The position numbers and the translations under genes were made by a program. The notes below the pieces were generated by a model, which worked only from the letters and a program-made list of their open reading frames with translations, searched no databases and had not been told where the DNA came from. A stretch of 64,000 nt of DNA, taken from contig CM048552.1 in assembly GCA_026413225.1 (NCBI GenBank), positions 45,895,001 through 45,959,000 on the forward strand. The letters run 5' to 3'. The stretch's first letter is position 1; every line of letters starts with the position of its first letter. Positions 14,101 through 26,556 of this stretch are shown one piece after another. This DNA comes from Otis tarda (lineage: Eukaryota > Chordata > Aves > Otidiformes > Otididae).

Positions 14101-17100
14101 GTAGAAGCCCCTCTGTGGCTCCTATTGCAATCTAAAATGTATCAAAATAAATACTAATATTTGCTTGTAGATCTTCATTAAAAGTGAATTAAGCTAAATT
14201 CAATTTAAATAACTTTAAAGCTGAATAAAAATACGATATAGATAGTTAACTGGAGTTATCTAAGCTTGAAATTATTCATTTTTGTAACTAATTCTGTTTA
14301 AAAAATCCTCATGAGAAGTGTCAGGATGCAACTAACACTGATAGTGCCTTTAAATTTCAGTAATTTTAATGATTACATGGGGAAAAATATAAACTATTGT
14401 CAGAACAAAACTTTCCAGTGAATAGTTCTGCAGTCATAAAACATACAGTACATAATGAAAAGCTGGTAAAGTGTATTTTGACTTTTAAGAATGTCACACA
14501 TTCCTGATAATGTAATTTTTCTTTTTTTTTCATTTGAAGAACATTAAAGAATCAATGTATCCAGCTAATGGAATACATGTACATGGTCACAGTGATTTTT
14601 TTCAAATAACTGGTGGTGACATCAGTGGTGACAACTGGTGATTCCCTAAGAATGTGATTTATGAGCCTGTGGTAGAAGAACTGTAAGGGTGATTGATTCA
14701 TCTGTTTTCTGGAAAGATTTACTCCCACAGAAGGACAGGTGGAATCTGAACTCACATGCATTAACAGCTTCTGCCGGAAGAGGATATTTTTCAAGTGCAC
14801 CTGCATGTAGGCTCTAACTTAAAAGGCATGTTGATACTTGATCATACTTGATAGATGCTGTTCACATTCCCTTCTTTATCCCTGTTGACTTAACAGCAGA
14901 TTAGTGTTGCAGTTATTTGCAGATGCTTTTTTTCTGATTATTTTTTTTGTTTCAAGAAGAAGTGTCTTTCTACAATGACCAGACATGGAGTATATAATCT
15001 CCACAGCAGCCCAACCTTTACTATAAAAACAGGTAATACACCCAGAGGAAACCACAGAAGTTATTGCATATTTTACTGAAACTGTAGGAAAAGGAGACTT
15101 CCCACTGCAATAAATCAGCACATAAACCAAATAAAGCCAAACATCATTACTCCAGCCAATTCCAAAACACTTTGGGGAGCCGGGGGAAGGGGAAGCACTT
15201 CTCCTAACCTCAGAGCTGATTCACCTTGGACAATACTCTAATGCACGTGGTGTTGGGCTGCAAGCAATATCCCTGTTCGGTGCTCCTCCGTGACCAATTT
15301 AGTCAGAGCTGTAGGAGTCATTTGTATCTCTGTGAGAGAGACATGTAAAAATGACAGTTGAATATGATGCAAGCTATTTTTCTAGTTGGAAAGCACACAG
15401 AGCATCACAGCTGTACTGCTAAGGAAGAAAACAGAAGGGAAAAATGGAATAGGGAAGACAAAATATGTAAGGCAAGATCTACTTCATGCTCACTCTAATT
15501 AATTATTTCATTTACAGATTGGCTGGGATTACTCTGTGATGAACTAGATATGAAATGTCTGATGTTATATACGCAGATTTTCTGTCTGTCTCATGTCTTG
15601 CGTATCATGCATAAAAGTCAGAATATACTCATATATTAAAAAAAATCTTATATATAATGTAAATGGTGTTTTAGAAGATTGGGAGGAATCTATCATTCTT
15701 TACTTTTTCAAAACCAGCACAAAAACCCTATTAATGACCTCACAGTTTTTAAGCAGAGTAGACTTTCCTTATTGACCCCTTAAAGTCCATAGACAGAAAA
15801 AAAATGAGTCAATCAGCTTGAAAGACAATGTCTTTGGCTCATTTCCTGAAAAAATTGTTGTATAGTCAAAGCATATGTTGAGTCCTGTAAACCCATAACT
15901 GACTGAGTATACAGAAAAAGGCCAAGCCTCTGTCCAGATTTCCTGGTATTTAGGTATTTTCTGTGCTTTCTCAATAACTTGAATGCTTTAATAATTAATA
16001 TTTCATTTTGCTTTTTAAATAGTTCTTGTTCATAGAGGTGAAAAAACATTATTCCAAAGAGACAGAAGGCTTTACCAGAATTAATACTTTTTACAAAATA
16101 AGAATATGTGAAAAGGACTTAGAATGTAGTGGCCAAAAATAAAATCCTTCTATCTGCCCTAATTTATTGCACGTTATAGGCAAATTACAGTATTTAACTG
16201 GTGGAAGCACATTTTGTGCTTTACTGAGAATAAACGTGTCAGAAAGGCTGTCACTTTAGTCTACGAGTCTATGCCTATGCTAACAGGCATTAGGTATGCC
16301 CAGAAATGCTCACTGGTGCTTGGGCCAGTTGGCCTGAAGTAGCCCATCATGATGTTAATAAACTATCTTGGCCTTTAAAACAGTGTGAGTGCATTTGAAC
16401 TGCCTTTTGGAAATGACCTCTGCAATACTGTAGCTGTATTTGGAAACTCCTGGGAGAATAATGGCTGACATGGGCCAGAAGTCTTCTAAGGACCATGCTC
16501 TTAATTTAAAACTGCAGATGATCAGATTGCAGTGCTAGATGACATTTCTGGTCACTATTTAATTTATTAGTACAAATGCAGCCTCTAGGTCCCTACTCAC
16601 AATCCACTACTCTTAAATAACATAGAAATCTTCCATGAGGCTAGCTATATAGAAGAGATAAAGCTATTTCTATAAAACAATGTGTTTGTCTTGGAAAAGC
16701 AAAAGAACATGCAGATGTCAACCATTCAGGATCTAATTTTCAGTAACTTTCAGTAAATAATACATTTGGACACTCCACTGTATCTGCAAAGATTATTATA
16801 TTTTTGTTTTGCCAGCTTATGCTTCTTTTCTAACAATCCAAAATACTTTTTTTTTTAAAATATTTTTTCTACACTGAAAGACAAGCGTTTCCATAAAGCA
16901 TACATACATGTGTATGCATTTGAAATATTAAATGCAGACCTACAGCACAACACACACACACACTCACATGTATATTCACTAAGGGAAAAGTACATTTTAT
17001 TATTGTCAATAATGCTGAGAGGCTTTGTATTTCTAAGTATTTTATTTTTTATGAAAATGAGAACTGTGACAAAATATTCATTCTTCAGTTCCTTTCTACT

Positions 17101-19689
17101 CCATATGCCCAGGCTGTCACAGTCTCAGGACTTTCCTGCACATCTTGAGGGATCTTTTCAGTGATTTTAGGAAATAAAATTATAAAACACTTTTAAATAA
17201 TTGTAGAAATTAATACAATTACATCAGAAAAAAAAAGATGAATAGATCTACTAACTATTAAAATGAAATTATTTTATTCTAAAGTTATTGCAATAATTTC
17301 CTTTGTTCATTCTTACAAATATTTAGTGTTTAACTGCTATGACAAGTGGTATTAACATCTTCAAACCCTAAATTTTTATTATGTTACTCTAGTTCATGTG
17401 AATAGCAATGCTTATGCTTCTGTTTATGTAATGGATTTAAGGACAATAAAATTAACCTAGTTCCAACAACATAGAATTACAACAATGCTGTAGATCTTAC
17501 TTGTGTATTTCAATAATGTGAGAACAGGATTTTGGATTCTTAACACAGCTTTCTGGTTTTTCACCTACATAAAGAAATAATCCAGTGCTTGGTCTACATT
17601 AGTATGTGGAATGCTTTCTTAGCTATAAAATTTATCAGAGAATTTTGACTCAGTGATGTATGTTGCGTTGACTAATTAAATAATTCAGAATTCAATAAAC
17701 ACTGTATTGAGTTTTCAACAGTCTTAAATTGGCTTGTGTGGAAAAAAAAGTAATTGTTTCTCAAATTTTAACATATGTTCCTCTTTCAAAATGTCTTAAC
17801 ATGCAAGCTGAAGTGTGACTGTATCACCCATATAAATTGTATAGTGTACTAATACTAAAGAATGAACGGTACACTATTCTGGGTATATTGAAAATAACGC
17901 TCTGTGGTTCTGACACAAACTTACATGAAGGCAATAGATAATTGTCAGTGTGGCATGTCCTAATATTTCTCTGCTTTCTTTAACCTAAATTTAATTATAT
18001 ACATGAAGTAATTTTATTCTTCAAAAAATTAAAATGCTTTAAACCAGAAAAACTATATAACTGGCTTAGTCATTATTTACTCTTTTACTCTGTTCATCAT
18101 TATAGTTCTGTTGTCAAAATTTTACACAACTGAAATACATCACAATAAAGGAACAGAGGATCAGAGGACAATAGCACTATGTAAAATAAGGAATAGAGCA
18201 AGATCCAAGCTAAACATCTCTTGATAGTTAGTGTAGAAGTTCTTAACCTTTGGAGTATGAAATTATGACAGTTAACATTTCAGGGGCGCCTCTTAATATA
18301 TATTTGGCAGCAGAGTGGCCTATTTTCATAGCAACCCTTGTGCAAAATATATTCCTGTGGTGTTTTTGGTCTGAATCCAGACTTCAGATTTTGTGACTCA
18401 ACTTTCAACACCTCTCACAGTAATAAATCATAATAGGCAGCGAGGAATTTACTTATAATGCATGAAACCAAGACATTGAGTCATGGAGAAACCGCAGAAA
18501 TCTGGAGTTTCCACATCTGAGAAGCAAAATACATATTTTTGAGATTGCAAATTCATATTAGCAAATGGTAGGCTAGTAACACTACAACAAAACAACTCTG
18601 TTGTACAATGAAGCCCATTAAGCTCTTTTCACCATGGCTAAATTTGGCAGGTTAATATGAAAAAGCGAAGATTCAATGTGAAATAACCTCAAAGGACTCA
18701 AAGTCTGAAAATTACTACAAATATGCAACACAGGACTGTTTTGGGAAATTAAAAATAGGTTTTAAAGATTAGACTACCTGGAAGACATAATGTGGAAAAA
18801 GAATTGATTTTAACATACAAGTATTGCATCCTATACAGAATTCTTATTCTCACACAGGTGAAATGGGTTTGAGCCTCTACATGTCTTCAAATTAGAACAT
18901 AGATTAAATAACCGAATACAAGATGTTAAGGACATCAAAAGGTATTGAATTAGACTGATGAATGTGATCATTCTTGAAACTTTTATTTGGTTTAACAAGT
19001 CTTTTTTAGGCATATTTCCCATAGATTGCTCTTTGATTTTAATGTTTTCTTTAGGAGAAGGTGAGAGGGCAAGAGAAAAAATGGAAACCAAACCAACCAA
19101 CCAAAAAAAAAAAAAAAAAGACAAAGCAAAATAAATTCAAAAAATAAAAAGGATCTTTTTCACAAACAAGATGTTAACTCAGAGATGACTTCTTTTATAT
19201 TTCCTTTTGAAACTCATTTTGCTAAATCTCCATTGCTGAGTAAGTGGAGGTTCATGATCGAGATGCAAATTAATAAATATTTCAGTTAGAAGGTCTTTTG
19301 CAGGTAAAGTCTGAAAGATACAGTGGAACTAGGAAGATGTAACTTAGCATTTTGTACTCAGAGGCAAACATTTTTGGCTGTAAAGAGGTAGTCTACTGGT
19401 ACTAATGTGAATCTAAATAGAGAATAATTTAGAAATAACTATATTTTTATTGCTTTTTGACTAAACGGTACTTAGTAGTAGCAAACACAATGATGCTGTG
19501 AAAATAATTATTACATTGAGAGGGCTGAATTGAATAAACAGGCAACAATGTACATTATACAGCTTAGAAAGTAGAAAAGGAGAGCAAGGGCATAGCTGTT
19601 TTGCTTGCAATAAAAGACAAAATAAACAAACAAAAATAATTGCACAGTATTCAGCAAACCTCTCAATTTAATTGTAACTTTGAAAAGAC
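8154..19689. other. 11.5 kb AT-rich unique DNA, no gene seen
   Basis: Long tract without recognised repeats apart from simple sequence. It holds a 14-base T run near 10340, a short CA run at 16951-16963 and a 17-base A run at 19103-19119 preceded by AACC units. Open frames reach 129 codons (11569-11958 minus) but show no family resemblance and no splice-bounded structure. A slightly GC-richer patch at about 15170-15330 and another at 16250-16520 are not explained; conserved non-coding elements are possible but cannot be tested by eye. Confidence 0.55.
16951..16963. repeat. Short (CA)n run
   Basis: Six uninterrupted CA units plus one base, flanked by degenerate CA (GCACAA before, CTCACATG after). 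Confidence 0.8.
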
Positions 19690-20325
19690 TCATAGAATCA
19701 TAGAATCACTAGGTTTGGAAGGGACCTTTAAAGGTCATCTAGTCCAATCCCCTTGCAAGAAGCAGGGACATCCCCGGCAAGATCAGGTTGCTCAGAGCCT
19801 CATCCAACTTGGCCTTGAACATTTCCAGAAAGGGGGCATCAACCACCTCTCTGGGCAACCTGTTCCAGTGCTCTACCACCCTCAGTGTAAAAAAAAAAAA
19901 AAAAAATTCCTAATATCTAATCTGAATCTACCTCCTTCTATTTTAAAACCATTAACCCTTGTGCTATCACAACAGGCCCTGCTAGAGTTTCTCCCCCTCT
20001 TTCCTATAGGTCCCCTTTAGGAACTGGAAGGCCACTACAAGGTCTCCCCAGACCCTCCTCTTCCCCAGTCTGAACAGCCCCAACTCTCTCAGCCTGTCCT
20101 CATAAAAGAGGTGCTCAAGCCCTCTGATCATCTTCGTGGCCCTCCTCTGGACCCTCTCTAACTGGTCCATGTCCTTCTTATGTTGGGGGCTCCAGAATTG
20201 GACGCAGTACTCCAGGTGGGGTCTCATGAGAGCAGAGTAGAGGGACAGAATCACCTTCCTTGACCTGCTGGCCACGCTCCTCTTGATGCAGCCCAGAATG
20301 CGTCTGGCCTTCTGGGAATATAAAA
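19690..20325 (-). mobile_element. CR1 LINE, 3' part, minus strand
   Basis: The plus strand starts with TCATAGAATCATAGAATCAC, the reverse complement of the CR1 tail, followed by the TTGGAAGGGACC 3' UTR text. The minus-strand frame ending near 19982 reads [40 protein letters not shown] and [20 protein letters not shown], the C-terminal part of CR1 ORF2. The copy stops at about 20325, where the residues before ARRILG give way to unrelated AT-rich sequence. It belongs to the same subfamily as the 3.65-5.18 kb copy. An internal A run of about 19 lies near 19889. Confidence 0.95.
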
Positions 20326-20424
20326 AACTTTGTTTTTTCTTACTTGCAATCATCTCTCTCATTTATATAAAACAGTAGGTATCAGATAGATGCCTGTGTT
20401 GGGATGACTTCTACAGGGGTAAAT

Positions 20425-21357
20425 AATCATAGAATCATAGAATCTTTAAGGTTGGAAAAGACCTCCAAAATCATCAAGTCCAACCATCAACCTAACACCA
20501 CTATGTCCACTAATCCATGCCCCAAAGTTCCACGTCTACATGTTCTTTGAAAACCTCTAGGGATGGTGACTCCACCCCTTCCCTGGGCAGCCTGTTCCAG
20601 TGCTTGACCACTTTTTTCAGTAAAGAAGTGTTTCCTAATATCCAATTTACAACCCCCCCCTGCTGCAACTTGAGGCCATTTTCTCTCATCCTATCACTAG
20701 TTACTTGGGAGAAGAGGCCAATACCTTGTCAGGTAGTTGTAGAGAGCAATGAGGTTTCCCTTCAGCCTCCTCTTCTCTAGACTAAATAATCCCAATTCTC
20801 TCAGCTGCTCCTTATAAGACTTGTGCTCCAGACCCCTCACCAGCTTTGTTGCCCTTCTCTGGATGTGCTCCAGCATCTCAACGTCCTTCTTGTACTGAGG
20901 GGCCCAAAACTGAACACGGTATTTGAGGTGTGCCCTCACCAGTGACAGTACAGGGGCACGATCACTTCCCTACTCCTGCTGGCCACACTGTTCCTGATAC
21001 AAGCCAGAATGCTGTTAGCCTTCTGGCCACTTGGGCAGACTGCTGGCCACCCAACTGCCTACACCAGGTTCCTTTCTGCTGGGCAACTTTCCAGCCACTG
21101 TTCCCCAAGCCTGTAGCATTGCATAGGGTTGTGATCCAAGTGCAGGACCTGGCACTTTGTTGAACCTCATACAACTCACCTTGGCCTATCAACGCAGCCT
21201 GTCCATATCCCTCTGCAGACCCTTCCTACCCTCGAGCAGATCGACACTCCCATCCAGTTTGATGTTACCTGCAAACTTACTGAAGGAGCACTCAATCCCC
21301 TCATCCAGATAATTGATTAAACAGAACTGACCCCAGTACTGACCCCTCGGGAACACA
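20425..21357 (-). mobile_element. CR1 LINE, 3' part, minus strand, second subfamily
   Basis: The tail repeats at 20427-20447 are followed by GGTTGGAAAAGACCTCCAAA, typical of another CR1 subfamily. Minus-strand frames give [40 protein letters not shown] and, further upstream in the element, [20 protein letters not shown], so the copy extends further into the RT than its neighbour. The FADDTK catalytic motif reads FAGNIK, so both aspartates are lost. About 100 bp of ordinary DNA separates it from the previous copy. The wording differs from that copy ([19 protein letters not shown] against [20 protein letters not shown]), so these are two insertions and not one broken element. Confidence 0.93.
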
Positions 21358-23093
21358 ATAAATCCATTTACATTTGAAAGCTGTCCCACAGGAATGGATA
21401 TTTTCATAAGGAATATCCTTTGAAAAATAAAGCAAGGAAGCACATTTACTTCTCCTATACATTGCCTTCCATGTAGCTGCCAATTAGAAAATGACAGAGC
21501 TGTCAGGTGAAAGTACCACATAGTTACACTTCCTCTCCCAATAAATTTCCTTCCCCAACATCCCCCTCACCCTGAATAAAACTTTTTTTTATGTGGAATC
21601 AAAAGAAATCTCTGAAAGGACCCAACAGACTGAAAACATTCTTGCTTATTAGAAAGTAATCTTATTCTTTTGCACAGAAAAAAAAAGTATAATAATTTTA
21701 ATTAAAGTTTTAAATGATGGAGAAACTTTGAGGATGATATGAGAAAGTTTATGTGTTCACTGAATTTAAAACACAAGCTTGTGCCCTGTTCACCTTACCT
21801 TAGAGTTTGTTTTCTAATGGTGTATAAGTAGAAATTAGAAAAAGGGAAAAAAAGTATTGGCAAGGTTGTAGTACTACCACATAGTTAACTATAAGAAGAA
21901 GTAAAAAATACAGTTGTATTTAACTAGTGAAGACATTGAACAACCTGATTAAAATTCAAAGTTGAACCTATCTTTGAAGTTGTCCCTGCTTTGAACAGAT
22001 GGCTGGGCCAGGTGACCCCAAAAGACCCATGATTCCACCTATATGACCATGAAAAAAATACAAACTGAGGATAGGAAGGGTGCTATTCCTAGAATTTTTG
22101 GTTTTGCTTTTGTAGTTTGCAAATAGCTGAGGCTGACATGTTTTCCTTTTTTTTTTACGCTTTTTGTGAAACTATCATTTTAGTTTAATAAACAGTGTGG
22201 AAATGTTGGTTGAAATTGAATTTCCTGGCAGCTTTTGGTGTGGATATCAGTAGTCATAGAGTGTTGTTTTTATAGTTCATAGAAAACAGCTATTTTCCTT
22301 ATACAAACAAAATGACTGATGTCTTAATAAAAGCAGTCAAGATTTTTATATAAATTTCATACAAATTATGCAGATAATTTACAAGACAGGGGTGAAACTC
22401 CCAGAGAGAGCCTACATGCATCTTTGATAGCCTTTGTTATCCTGATAATCTTTGACATATTTATTCCTTAACTACATTTCTGGATTTCTACAGGGTACAT
22501 TTTTGTACTTCTAGAAAGTATTGCATTTGCTGATTGATGTTTGGAGAAAATAATACCTAGACCTTTAAATGTATAAAGAGATATATTTGTCACAGATTAA
22601 AAGAATATTGCTTCATAGCTTAGGTATTCGAAGATAAGGTGAGGAAAGAAAATATAATCCCCTAGTAACTGTCAAAATTCATTAAAATAACAAAATCTTA
22701 CACTTATTTGAGACTTTGACTATCTGTCTTTGATTATTTGGTCACTTGTCCATAAAAAAATGTAACTATAAATGGAACAAGAATGTCAAGCGATTGTGTA
22801 AACTAACTTTGTGACCTTGAAGGAAGAGGATTTCTCCATAACAAAGATTGAAGATAAGGCTGAGAATAAAAAGGAAACTGATGTTTGAAGAAACATGACT
22901 AACCAAATTAAATTTGATTAAAAAGTAAATATTTTTTTAGTTTACAAAGTAGTGTTGAAAATTAGTAATGCCCAAAGCCAACATATATCATTACTGCATA
23001 TATGAATCAAGCAAATAAAAGTCTTGTGGGGAAAAAAATGGAGCTATCATCAAGTCATTGCCATGTAACCTGAAATCTGCCAGATGACTGAAA
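21358..23093. other. AT-rich unique DNA with one CR1 tail
   Basis: No gene is visible. Apart from the small CR1 tail near 22.0 kb the sequence is unique, AT-rich and unremarkable. Confidence 0.55.
21962..22052 (+). mobile_element. Old CR1 3' tail fragment
   Basis: The plus strand reads like a decayed CR1 3' UTR: TTGTCCCTGCTTTGAACAGA, then a GGGCCAGGTGACC segment, a degenerate AAGACCCATGATTCCACC and a worn terminal repeat TATGACCATGA. Similarity is by eye to the CR1 text in which CCTGCTTTGAGCAGGGGGTT precedes the tail. No coding part remains. Confidence 0.6.
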
Positions 23094-23192
23094 ATCATAG
23101 AATCATAGAACCTTAAGGTTGGAAGCGACCTCCAAGATCATCAAGTCCAATGTCGACCTAACACCACCATGCCTACTAAACCTGTCCTTGAC
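23094..23192 (-). mobile_element. Short CR1 3' end, minus strand
   Basis: ATCATAGAATCATAGAACCT followed by GGTTGGAAGCGACCTCCAAG and ATCATCAAGTCCAATGTCGA matches the reverse complement of a CR1 3' end. It resembles the 20.4 kb copy more than the 19.7 kb copy. It stops near the CCTAACACCACCATGCC text, leaving about 100 bp. Confidence 0.9.
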
Positions 23193-24403
23193 TGATCTAT
23201 GTTCAGCAATGAGAGATGGAAAGCTAAGACCAGCTCCATCAGTATACCCATATCTACATGGTTGAGGAAATTGCTGAGCAATAGGAAGCCAGACTTATTC
23301 TAGCATCAATATCTTTCACTCCAAATCTAATTATTTGAGACAATCTTTTTGAAAATGGAACACAAGTCTTTGCTGGGAGCTCACGGTGGGGACTTCTCCC
23401 TCCTCTCTGCTGGGAGGAGTGTGACATCACTCTTAGGGCCTGCCTGGGTTTCCTTCTACACATTTGCTTTACATAGGCTGCTTCCTTCTCATCTGCTCCC
23501 CACAAAGCCTGGAATAACTTCCCCTAGTCTCAGAGGATGCAAAGGGTTATTGTTTGCTTCACAATAATTATTTCTGAGGTCTGTCAGAACTTCACCGTAA
23601 AGTATTGACAGGGTTTTAGCTAAAATAGGCTGTGTTACATTTATTTGGTAGGGGGACAGCAGTTAAAATAAGGTAAAACCAGGTTAGGCCAAGACAAGCC
23701 CAGACAAGTCCTGAGAGCCTGCACTCAGTAGCCTGCAGGTCCATACAAAGCCTATGACCTTTGCCAGAAATGGCAAAGTCACATTTACTGGGGCTAAAGT
23801 CAAAATAATTATTACACTTTAAGATTACTTTATTGGCATTTATGTTGATTCACTTTTAATGAAGACAAAGAAGTTAATATTAGTACTTATTTTGGTACAG
23901 TTTAAATTACAATTTGAGTCATATGCAGACTTCACAATTAGCAGAAGAGAACCGAGATACCAAAAATAAAATTAAATTAATCGTGTTTTCATTCTAAATG
24001 GGAAGGAACCCTGAAAAGATTTAGGACAGTTTCCGTAACATCTTTTAATTAAAATGCTTATTTAATGGGATTAAAAGTCTTCTTTTCTGTACCTCTCCAG
24101 AAAAGGTCTAATAGTTAATACTCTCAACTGAGCTAGATGCTATTTAGATGCTAGATGCTATTCACCTTGCCTTTCCGTAAGAGAGTTTTACCAATTTTAC
24201 CATTGCAGCTAGGCCTAATGGAAGGCTACTATGATTGACTGGTTTTGTCAAGTGGATGCTAGCTCCCTAGAGGACAGTAGAACTAGAAAGCTGGAGAGGA
24301 ACAGCTATTTTCCAGTGGAGTAGAAGCCAGGATGATTAAGGGTAAAAGAATTAAAAAGAAAATCAGGGCCTGAAGGCACTACGTATTTAAATATAAACCA
24401 ATG
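23193..24403. other. Unique DNA, no gene seen
   Basis: Moderately GC-richer at 23380-23560 and around 23680-23780 than the surroundings, with overlapping short open frames on both strands that do not resemble a known protein. Nothing further is supported. Confidence 0.5.
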
Positions 24404-24526
24404 GGATAGAATAGAATGAGAATGAGGACAGAACAGAACAGAACAGAACAGAACAGAATAGAATAGAATAGAATAGAATAGAATAGAATAGAATAGAATA
24501 GAATAGAATAGAATAGAATAGAATAT
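24404..24526. repeat. (GAATA/GAACA)n microsatellite grown from a CR1 tail
   Basis: Pentamer array: degenerate units at 24404-24428, then GAACA units (about five), then about 17 GAATA units to 24525. It abuts a minus-strand CR1 3' end, whose tail on this strand reads AGAAT-type repeats, so the array is best read as the element's own tail enlarged by slippage. The GAACA and GAATA blocks differ by one base and are cleanly segregated. Confidence 0.92.
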
Positions 24527-24727
24527 TTTCTGTTTGAACAGGCCTACAGTGATGATCTAATCCAACTGCCCGACCACTTCAGGGTTAACCAACAGTTACA
24601 GCATGTTATTAGGGGCGTTATCCAAATGCCTCTTAAACACTGACAGGCTTGGAACATAGACTACCTCTCTAGGAAGCCTGTTCCAGTGTTTGACCACTCA
24701 CTCGGTAAAGAAATTCTTCCTTATAAA
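24527..24727 (-). mobile_element. CR1 LINE 3' end, minus strand, third subfamily
   Basis: The plus strand carries GATGATCTAATCCAACTGCC, CGACCACTTCAGGGTTAACC, CCAAATGCCTCTTAAACACT and GGAAGCCTGTTCCAGTGTTT, ending at CTCGGTAAAGAAATTCTTCC. This is the 3' UTR and the end of ORF2 of a bird CR1 subfamily distinct from the copies at 19.7 and 20.4 kb. Truncated after about 200 bp. Confidence 0.9.
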
Positions 24728-25410
24728 TCATGACATATCATTTGATTTGCAAAAAAGCAGAGGGAAAGGAAGAACAATTTTGTTATATTTGCCCACAGAA
24801 TCTTTTTGTTAAAATTTTTAGCATCCTAATATAATTGATAAAGGAAATAGTTATTTTTGCTTCATTAAACCTGGCTGTAAAGTTTGTCATGGAATGGTTT
24901 GTCCCAGAAAATGACCTTGTAGGAATTTCTTGATATTTTGTTTTCTCCTGTGAAATAAGATTTTTTTTTTCTACTTCTTTTCATCAAAATATTTTGATCA
25001 ATTTAGACTGTGTTATTTCGGATATTATTAAGACAAACATAAGCAAATAATTCCAGGATATTCATTGATGCAAGGATTTCAGTATTACCTCACAGAAGGC
25101 TGAAAATGTAATCTTAGAATCTCTAACTAATAAGAGACAGTTGTTCAACCACGTTTACAAGTCTATGTTTTGTGTATAGGTGAATTTTTCACTGTATTTT
25201 TGCAACATATAGCAAACCACAATATTATTTTTTTTTGCCATTAATTTAATATGAAAAAAACTTTATGTAGCATGTGGTAAGAACTTTGAATGATACCAAC
25301 CCAAATTTTTACATAGGCTATTAATGTTTGAGTATGCTGTGAACCAGCCATTTTATTGCTAATTTTTTTTTGTCATATAAAGTTTAATTATGACAAGTAT
25401 TTCAGTGTGA
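24728..25410. other. AT-rich unique DNA, no gene seen
   Basis: No open frame, repeat or signal could be supported between the CR1 fragment and the LTR target site. Confidence 0.55.
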
Positions 25411-25415
25411 CTATC

Positions 25416-26556
25416 TGTCGTGGTTTTGTTAGTGAGGGGGGGCCTAAGGTGGTAGCTTCTGCAGGAAACTGCTAGAAGTCGCTCCCCTTTGTTCAGTGGA
25501 CTTGGCCAGGCCTAGGGCGGACCAGCTGCTGGCCAAGGTCGAGCTGATTGGTAGCAGAATGTCCCGTGATAACGCCTCTGCGATAACGTATTTAAGAAGG
25601 GGAAAACAGAAAAAAAAAGAGAGAAGAGAAGATGTGAAGAAGCTGAGCGGGGGCAGAGGCGCAGAGGGGGAGGCGCAGGCCTCTTGGGCCTTGCAGGCCT
25701 CACCCTCTGGCCTCTTGCCAGGCGGCCGACTGGGCCCGACTCAGCCCGGCCCGGCTGCAAGAAATGGAGAGGAGATGAGAAGTGAATAAGATGTAAAAAG
25801 ATCCTGAGAGACATCTACCACCCTGTTGTGAGGAACGGCTGCAGACGCCAAGGTCAGTTCAGAAAGGGAGGGGAGGAGTAATGCGGCTCCTGGCCAAGAT
25901 TCCCCTGCAGCCTGTGGTGATGACCATGGTGGAGCAGGTTGTCCCCCTGCAGCCCATGGAGGTCCACGGAGGAGCAGAGATCCACTTGGAGCCCGTGAAG
26001 GACCCCGTACCGGGGGAGGTGGATGCCTGAAGGCGGCTGTGGCCCGTGGAGGGCCCGCTGGGACAGCCGTTCTGGAGAGACTGTACTCCGTGGAAGAGAT
26101 GACCCACGCCGGAGCAGTTCCACGAAGGACTGTGGCCCGTGGGAGGGACCCCACGCTGGAGCAGAGGAGGAATGTGAGGAGTTCTTCCCCCGACCATGAA
26201 GCAGCGGCATGAAACAACGTATGATGAACTGACTGCAACCTCCATTCCCTCTTCCCCCCTGTGCCGCTCGGGGGGGGAAGGTAGTAGAGATAATGTTAAG
26301 TTTGGGAAGAGGGAGGGGTGGATGGAGGTTATCTTGTTCTCTGTCTCATTATCCTGCTGTTTGTAGAAATAAATGAATAGTTTTCCCCAAGTCGAGTCTG
26401 TTTTGCCTGTGACGGTAACTTTAAGGATTTCTCCCTGTCCTTATCTCAAACCTCGAGCCGTTTTTCCTTATATTTTCTCTCCCTGTTCTCTCGGAGGGTG
26501 GGGGGAGTGAGAGAGAGACTGCGTAGTCTGGTCCTGATCAGGGCTGAACTATGACA
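25416..26556 (+). mobile_element. Solo LTR, 1141 bp, avian ERVL-type
   Basis: Starts TGTCGTGGTTTTGTTAGTG and ends GGGCTGAACTATGACA, with an exact 5-bp duplication CTATC at 25411-25415 and 26557-26561. A TATTTAAG box lies at 25589-25596 and the polyadenylation signal AATAAA at 26368-26373. The text after it (GAGTCTGTTTTGCCTGTGAC, TCTCCCTGTCCTTATCTC) is the R/U5 end shared by bird ERVL LTRs, which sets the orientation as plus. The middle is GC-rich with diverged internal units built on CATGGAGGTCCACGGAGGAG-like text. No internal region adjoins, so it is a solo LTR. A 1141-bp copy of the same family lies inverted at 36334-37474. The open frames of about 97-165 codons inside are composition shadows. 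Confidence 0.94.

Noticed and set aside
25741-26245. Open frames of 118-165 codons with PPAPPW- and WTSMGCRGTT-like text, repeated at 36645-37036
   Set aside because: They lie in the GC-rich non-coding middle of the 1141-bp LTRs, on several frames and both strands. They recur because the LTR recurs, not because a gene does.
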